A stretch of DNA of 34,773 nucleotides from the NCBI GenBank assembly GCA_017513195.1, contig JAFXGM010000039.1, forward strand, positions 1-34,773. Reading direction: 5' to 3'. The position numbers were made by a program, and so were the translations under genes. The DNA is from Clostridia bacterium. GTDB lineage: Bacteria; Bacillota; Clostridia; Oscillospirales; Acutalibacteraceae. The notes under the pieces were generated by a model, which worked only from the letters and a program-made list of their open reading frames with translations, was not told the origin of the DNA and ran no database searches. How positions within the stretch are numbered: the first letter of the stretch is position 1; each line of letters opens with the position of its first letter. This document shows, in pieces, positions 30,348 to 34,773 of this stretch.

Positions 30348-32714
30348 ATGGCGATGGAAAAAGAAAGGCTGGTAGCGCTTGTTGCAGCGGCACAAAAAGG
30401 TGACGGTAATGCTACTAATGAATTGTTCAATGCGTTTTACAATGATTTGTATTATTTTGCATTAAAAACTATAAAAGATGATGACCTTGCGCTTGATATT
30501 ACGCAGGAGGCTTTTGTTGAAATAATAAACACTCTTGGCAATTTGAAAGAGCCTGCCGCCTTTGTTACCTGGGCAAAGCAAATTACTTATCATCAATGCA
30601 CACGATATTTTAAAAAGAAAAAAGATGTTATTGTTGACGAGGACGAAGAGGGCAACACCGTATTTGATACGCTTAAAGAGGAAAATGTCGAGTTTATTCC
30701 TGACGAGGCACTTGACAAAAGCGATTTTCAAAAAACAATACTGGGTATTTTAGACGAGCTTTCCGAAGAGCAACGCTCGGCCGTTATGATGTATTATTTT
30801 GACGAAATGTCGGTAGGTCAGATTGCGGAAATACAGGGTGTTTCAACGGGTACTGTAAAAAGCCGTCTTAATTATGCGCGTAAAGCTATTAAGGAATCGG
30901 TCGAAGATTACGAAAAGAAAAACGGAATCAAGCTGCACGCCATTGGATTTTTCCCAATGTTCAAGTGGCTTTTCGAGGGTTCGTTTGGTGGTGGCATTCC
31001 TGCGGCTACTGCGCAAACTATTGCCGAGGGTGTTACAGCAGCTACAGGCACTGCCGTTACGGCTTCGGCAGCCACAACATCGGCAGTTGCTACTACCGCT
31101 GTAACTACTACCGCAGTGGGAATAGGTGCAAAAATTGCTTCTATACCACTTGCTGCAAAGCTTATTGCTGCCGCAGTGGCAGCCACAGTGGTTATCGGTG
31201 GTACCACAACTGCAATTGTGCTTAATAATGATGATAATAACGATAAAAATGTTACGTATGTAAACTCGCAAGAGCAGTTTGAAGAAGATGACAATAAGAA
31301 CAACGTTGAACAAGACGCGATTGAAAACGAAGAAATCATAAAACCTGAAACAGAAGAATTGGTGCTTGAGGGCATCATACCCGAAGGTTGCACGTATACA
31401 CTATATAATGGCACTGTATTGACGGCTGGACAAAAATTTCCCGAAACTTGTACTGCTGGCGATAAGGTTGCATATGGTGACTATCTTTACGGTTATGAAT
31501 GTGTGTATGCTAAAAATATTGAAGGCATAGACACTTGGCATATGTGGAAAGATGGTTTTGATAGCGGCGATAGCGGCGTTGTAGAAAGTGACGTGTTTGG
31601 AAGTTGGTCTGTTATGGTAGCCGATCAAAGCAAAGAAACTTATGGAACAATAGTTTATAAAATAAATGGTAAGCCTATAAAAACCTTATATGGAACGTTT
31701 TTTGGTTGTACCAATATGACCGAATCACCTAAAATACCATCTACCATAACGGCGATACCGTCTGCATATTGGGGTTGCTCTTCTCTTAAAAAAGCACCAA
31801 AAATACCTGCAAATGTGCAAAGAATTATGATGTCTTTTAAAGACTGTGCTTCTCTTACCGGTGATGTTGAAATTGACGCCACTCTTGATAAGAGTTTAGA
31901 ATGGTATTATAGCGAAACGTTTAGTGGCACCACCCAAAATATTAACCTTATAGGCAAAACACCAGAAAGTGATTTAATCCTTATAGCACAGCATTCTGAT
32001 AATGTTAATATTACGGTAAACGGAAAAGTGCTTAACGGTTCAGGCGGACCCGAAGAAACACCAACGGACACACCCACTCAAGATGATGAACCAACAATCA
32101 AAGAGGAGACAATTGCTGCCCCAAATGTCGAAAACGTTGTTCCGACTTATGTATCGCGCCTAATGTTTTCAGCGTTGCCACACTTTTCGAGTGCGGATGA
32201 GCTTACTGCATCAAACGCATTTTGGTTTGCTTTTTATGGTTTGAATCGTGATAAATATCAAACTAGTATTTTATCGGATGGAACCACCGTATATGAAATT
32301 CCGGTTTCTGTTATTTCTGAAAGCACTGATATGACATTCGGTACGTCCTATGATTTTACGTCGATTCAAAACGAAGCCGATCCATTCATAGCCTCGTTTA
32401 CCGCTACATATACCGCAGTTGGCGGCGAGGACGTTATGCGGGTTGAGGCATTTGGCGGAGGCGGTGATGATTATCACCCCGAGGTTACCGAGTATATTAA
32501 ACTAAGCAATGATGAATATCAGGTTAATATTGCTTGGTATAGTGGGTCGAGTGAAAAACCAACAGAAGAAAACGCCGACTATTATTATAATGAGGAAACG
32601 GGCGACTATTGGATAGCCGATCGTTGGGAAAAGATGATAGTAAAATTAGCGCTTTTTGAAACGACTGATGGTAAAAAATTGAACTGGCGTATAGTTTCAT
32701 ATTCGGAAAGATAA
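30348..32714 (+). CDS. ECF-type sigma factor fused to a membrane segment and large extracellular region
   Basis: A 788-residue one-protein signalling candidate. Sigma region 2 is at about 10-85 (ALDITQEAFVEIINTL, FVTWAKQITYHQCTRYFKK). Region 4 is at about 135-185 (LDELSEEQRSAVMMYYFDEM, then the helix-turn-helix SVGQIAEIQGVSTGTVKSRL). Next is a low-complexity Ala/Thr/Val stretch (~218-265) and one membrane helix (~268-292). The remaining ~495 residues, predicted outside, contain an acidic linker, a BspA-like leucine-rich stretch around 448-518 (FFGCTNMTESPKIPSTITAIP) and a C-terminal aromatic-rich domain. No separate anti-sigma gene is visible. Start ATG 30348 has AAGGGG 7 bases upstream; ATG 30354 is the alternative. 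Release by proteolysis is inference. Confidence 0.88.
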   Translation: MAMEKERLVALVAAAQKGDGNATNELFNAFYNDLYYFALKTIKDDDLALDITQEAFVEIINTLGNLKEPAAFVTWAKQITYHQCTRYFKKKKDVIVDEDEEGNTVFDTLKEENVEFIPDEALDKSDFQKTILGILDELSEEQRSAVMMYYFDEMSVGQIAEIQGVSTGTVKSRLNYARKAIKESVEDYEKKNGIKLHAIGFFPMFKWLFEGSFGGGIPAATAQTIAEGVTAATGTAVTASAATTSAVATTAVTTTAVGIGAKIASIPLAAKLIAAAVAATVVIGGTTTAIVLNNDDNNDKNVTYVNSQEQFEEDDNKNNVEQDAIENEEIIKPETEELVLEGIIPEGCTYTLYNGTVLTAGQKFPETCTAGDKVAYGDYLYGYECVYAKNIEGIDTWHMWKDGFDSGDSGVVESDVFGSWSVMVADQSKETYGTIVYKINGKPIKTLYGTFFGCTNMTESPKIPSTITAIPSAYWGCSSLKKAPKIPANVQRIMMSFKDCASLTGDVEIDATLDKSLEWYYSETFSGTTQNINLIGKTPESDLILIAQHSDNVNITVNGKVLNGSGGPEETPTDTPTQDDEPTIKEETIAAPNVENVVPTYVSRLMFSALPHFSSADELTASNAFWFAFYGLNRDKYQTSILSDGTTVYEIPVSVISESTDMTFGTSYDFTSIQNEADPFIASFTATYTAVGGEDVMRVEAFGGGGDDYHPEVTEYIKLSNDEYQVNIAWYSGSSEKPTEENADYYYNEETGDYWIADRWEKMIVKLALFETTDGKKLNWRIVSYSER

Positions 32715-32720
32715 AAATTC

Positions 32721-32774
32721 TTAAAAAATATAAAACCAAAACAAATTTTAAATCCCCTTTATTAATGTAAGGGC
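32721..32774 (+). promoter_or_regulatory. Shared upstream element, copy D
   Basis: TTAAAAAATATAAAACCA (32721-32738), a 15-base AT stretch, then CCCCTTTATTAATGTAAGGG (32754-32773), with arms CCCTT/AAGGG, 40 bases before the lipoprotein start. It matches copy C in order, spacing and the ATTAAYGTAAGGG core. A further GGCC-rich dyad (GGCCAAAATGGTCC, 32772-32785) follows. Confidence 0.5.
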
Positions 32775-32813
32775 CAAAATGGTCCAAAACGTTAATAAAG
32801 GAGATTTTTTATT

Positions 32814-34241
32814 ATGAAAAAAATTATTGCACTCGCACTTTGTTTAGGCTTTGCGTTATCACTTGTCGCTTGTCATAATCCCGAGGATGGAGCGAATCAA
32901 CAATTAACTAGCGATGCTGTGGTATCAACGGAATCAAAAAAAGAAAACATCAATGATGAGGCAGATGTTCATGATGATGTGACCGATACGGATATATCTT
33001 TTGAGAACGTTACAAGTTTTGAGGATTTCAAAGAAAAATTTGACAAGGCGGGATATAAGCCTAATGTTAAGGAAACAGAAGATAAAAATGTGGTTATAAT
33101 AGATATTCAAACACCTGAAAATGATGACGATACTGACAAAGAAACTACAAGTACAACGGTTGCTCCCGCGATTCCTACGATAGATAGGATAGAAAAACCC
33201 GAGAAACCTATTGCCCCTGCAAATCCTACACCGGATAAGCCCGAAGCCGAACCGGAAGAAGATACGAAAGAGGATACAGAAGATATAGCTACACCTGATC
33301 TTATTGTTACTCCGGACGAACCTGCTGTTGAGCCTGAAAAGCCGCAGATTCAAAAACCTCAAGAACCCCAATATACCTATACAACCGGACAGACTCACAC
33401 AAAGTTGCATTACAGCAAACGTTATTTGTATTCAACGCTTAATGATGAGCAAAAGGAATGGTATCAGGCAATAGATAAAGCGGTCAATAACATTGATGAA
33501 GAGGTGCGTATCAATGCTAATCTTTCTGTTGATAGAAATCATTATATATTCTATATGTATCTTTTTGACAATCCCGAGCATTTTTATTTGTGCAACTCTA
33601 TTTGTGTGCACAATCACGGCGACGACACGACTACGTTGAGTTTTTACTATTCGGTAGGCAACCAAAAAGGTGAATACTGTGGTTACGGATATGGTCCTCT
33701 TACCGACGAACTTAAAAGTAAAATCATAGCAAAAAAAGCAATTTTCGAAGCAGAAGTGGACAGCATTATTAGCACCATACCGGCAGATGCTCCTGACGTT
33801 TGGAAAGAAAGACTCATTTATGACCGTATTTTAATGGATAGCCACTACAATCTTGGTGCTCGCTGGGATGGCCTTGCAAACGATAACTGGACAGCGTACG
33901 GCATCCTTGTAAACAAATACGGTGTGTGTGAATCTTATTCCGAAGCCTTCCAAACACTTTGTGCTTATGTGGGTATTAAATGTACGGGTGTTGTAGGTAC
34001 GGCAGGTGGAGGACACAAATGGAATGCTGTAGAGCTTGATGGCGAGTGGTATATGTGCGACATCACTTTCGACGATCCCATAGGTGGTGAGCAAGGTGCA
34101 GCATATCATTATTACTTCAACCGAACATCCGAATGGTTTATAGAAGATTGTCACGATTGGACAAATTGCGATTTTTCAGTACCGGAGTGCAATGGTACAA
34201 AATATGATTTTGAAAATTGCTTTGGCACTGACCGTTGGTAA
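32814..34241 (+). CDS. Lipoprotein with C-terminal transglutaminase-like domain
   Basis: A 475-residue exported lipoprotein. The signal peptide ends in a lipobox LVAC with lipidated Cys20. Residues ~21-190 are an acidic, Pro/Glu-rich spacer suited to crossing the cell wall. The C-terminal domain is transglutaminase-like, with the triad in order: Cys372 (GVCESYSEAF), His401 (GHKWNAV) and Asp416 (MCDITFDDP). Such domains act as cysteine peptidases or protein cross-linkers on the cell surface. AAAGGAG lies 10 bases before the ATG, and shared element copy D upstream. No partner substrate is evident, though the neighbouring repeat protein or sigma-factor ectodomain is possible. Confidence 0.88.
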   Translation: MKKIIALALCLGFALSLVACHNPEDGANQQLTSDAVVSTESKKENINDEADVHDDVTDTDISFENVTSFEDFKEKFDKAGYKPNVKETEDKNVVIIDIQTPENDDDTDKETTSTTVAPAIPTIDRIEKPEKPIAPANPTPDKPEAEPEEDTKEDTEDIATPDLIVTPDEPAVEPEKPQIQKPQEPQYTYTTGQTHTKLHYSKRYLYSTLNDEQKEWYQAIDKAVNNIDEEVRINANLSVDRNHYIFYMYLFDNPEHFYLCNSICVHNHGDDTTTLSFYYSVGNQKGEYCGYGYGPLTDELKSKIIAKKAIFEAEVDSIISTIPADAPDVWKERLIYDRILMDSHYNLGARWDGLANDNWTAYGILVNKYGVCESYSEAFQTLCAYVGIKCTGVVGTAGGGHKWNAVELDGEWYMCDITFDDPIGGEQGAAYHYYFNRTSEWFIEDCHDWTNCDFSVPECNGTKYDFENCFGTDRW

Positions 34242-34260
34242 TCGTTAGGGGGAATTTTAT

Positions 34261-34407
34261 GTGATAAACATCCCAAGCGACAGAGAACATTATAACTTGT
34301 ATTATATATTCAAAGATGACAAAGAAAAAAAGTCGCTTTCAAATATAGAAATAGAAAATCAATACAAAAATTTACTTTTTAAAATTAAAAATCATAAATC
34401 CTCCTAG
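34261..34407 (+). CDS. Small ORF of 48 codons, unknown
   Basis: This frame begins GTG 34261 and ends TAG 34405-34407. Its AGGGGG ribosome binding site (34247-34252) is 8 bases upstream and lies 5 bases after the lipoprotein stop, good spacing for a translated gene in the same transcript. The product is charged, lysine-rich and has no membrane segment: it opens INIPSDREHYNLYYIFKDD. I recognise no family. An ATG one register earlier (34259) is followed at once by TGA, so only the GTG frame is useful. The terminator follows 12 bases after the stop. Confidence 0.5.
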   Translation: MINIPSDREHYNLYYIFKDDKEKKSLSNIEIENQYKNLLFKIKNHKSS

Positions 34408-34419
34408 TTTATGCGTGTG

Positions 34420-34466
34420 CAAAGCAAGACGATGCTTTAAAAAAGTGTTGTCTTGCTTTGTTTTTT
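34420..34466 (+). terminator. Intrinsic terminator before the rRNA operon
   Basis: An 11-bp perfect stem CAAAGCAAGAC (34420-34430) with GTCTTGCTTTG (34450-34460), a 19-base loop and six T residues. Confidence 0.85.
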
Positions 34467-34527
34467 GTTGATTAAATTGTGCATCATATGTGTATAAAAA
34501 CCCAATATCTTGTGCACCAAAAAGTGG

Positions 34528-34604
34528 TACAAAAAAGTTTAAAAAAATTTTTTAAAAAAATGAAAAAAAGTGTTGACAAACCCCAATTGATGTGGTAATA
34601 TAAT
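34528..34604 (+). promoter_or_regulatory. rRNA operon promoter with A/T-tract UP element
   Basis: TTGACA (34573-34578) and TAATAT (34596-34601), spacer 17; an overlapping TATAAT (34599-34604) would have a 20-base spacer. A dense run of A and T tracts at 34528-34570 is placed like an UP element that binds the alpha subunits. Combined with the leader that follows, this identifies an rRNA operon starting at the window edge. The gap 34467-34527 shows nothing else nameable. Confidence 0.8.
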
Positions 34605-34773
34605 CGGGCACCTTTGAGAGAGGGTGCGCTTGGAGTGCCCAAAAGGGTGCAAACGAACCTTGAAAATTAAACAACGACAAGATAATAAGGACCCGACAAT
34701 TCTAAAGAGAAATCTGAAAGAAATCAAGGACAATTATTAATGCGTCAGCATTAAGTAAATGAGTCGAAAGAAC
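34605..34773 (+). other. rRNA operon leader (16S gene begins beyond the window)
   Basis: The leader holds GAACCTTGAAAATTAAACA (34656-34674), a sequence typical of Firmicutes pre-16S leaders and probably containing the boxA-like antitermination signal. GGGCAC/GTGCCC (34606-34611, 34635-34640) and two GGGTGC copies (34622-34627, 34645-34650) permit competing hairpins. TTAATGC/GCATTAA (34737-34743, 34748-34754) forms a small stem near the edge. No mature 16S sequence (AGAGTTTGATC) is reached. Confidence 0.75.

Overview
This window comes from a low-to-moderate GC, endospore-forming member of the Firmicutes, most likely a gut Clostridia lineage (Oscillospirales-like). The evidence is a PolC-type replicase, a complete spoIIA operon (spoIIAA-spoIIAB-sigF), a cotJABC spore-coat operon, strong AGGAGG-type ribosome binding sites, and the MEP isoprenoid genes dxr and ispG. 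The exact taxon is inference. Every gene I accept lies on the + strand, co-directional with the rRNA operon whose promoter and leader fill the right edge.

Layout. (1) 50-1081: a DAHP synthase gene with its own terminator. (2) 1122-12035: a long housekeeping operon starting at a strong promoter, pyrH-frr-uppS-cdsA-dxr-(SGNH hydrolase)-rseP-ispG-polC. It couples nucleotide supply, ribosome recycling, MEP-pathway precursors, undecaprenyl and phospholipid synthesis, membrane proteolysis and DNA replication. The PolC lacks the 3'-5' exonuclease insertion usual in this family, and an SGNH-type hydrolase gene is inserted between dxr and rseP. (3) 12121-13487: a cell-wall M23/G5 peptidase gene under a promoter flanked by two near-identical dyads. 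(4) 13500-17829: a parE-parC pair, both starting at TTG. (5) 17830-20692: a structured, unassigned intergenic RNA-like segment followed by valS. (6) 20832-22121: folC. (7) 22141-23717: the spoIIA operon, bracketed by two copies of a ~45-bp palindromic repeat that has created false N-terminal extensions in the reading frames on both sides. (8) 23754-24750: a GT2 membrane glycosyltransferase. (9) 24822-25918: cotJA-cotJB-cotJC.

(10) 26059-34466 is an accessory, surface-oriented island: a membrane-anchored protein with ten 26-residue tandem repeats, a truncated and mosaic second copy of cotJC, a four-helix membrane protein of unknown function, two neighbouring zinc-ribbon proteins, an ECF-type sigma factor fused to a transmembrane segment and a large predicted extracellular region, a lipoprotein with a transglutaminase-like domain, and a 48-codon small ORF. 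Three of these genes share a conserved ~55-bp element about 40 bp upstream of their start codons, with partial copies elsewhere in the island, suggesting shared regulation or shared ancestry. (11) 34528-34773: rRNA operon promoter and leader; the 16S gene itself lies beyond the window.

The strongest leads for something new are the membrane-tethered sigma factor and its neighbourhood, the shared upstream element, the exonuclease-less PolC, and the folded segment between parC and valS.
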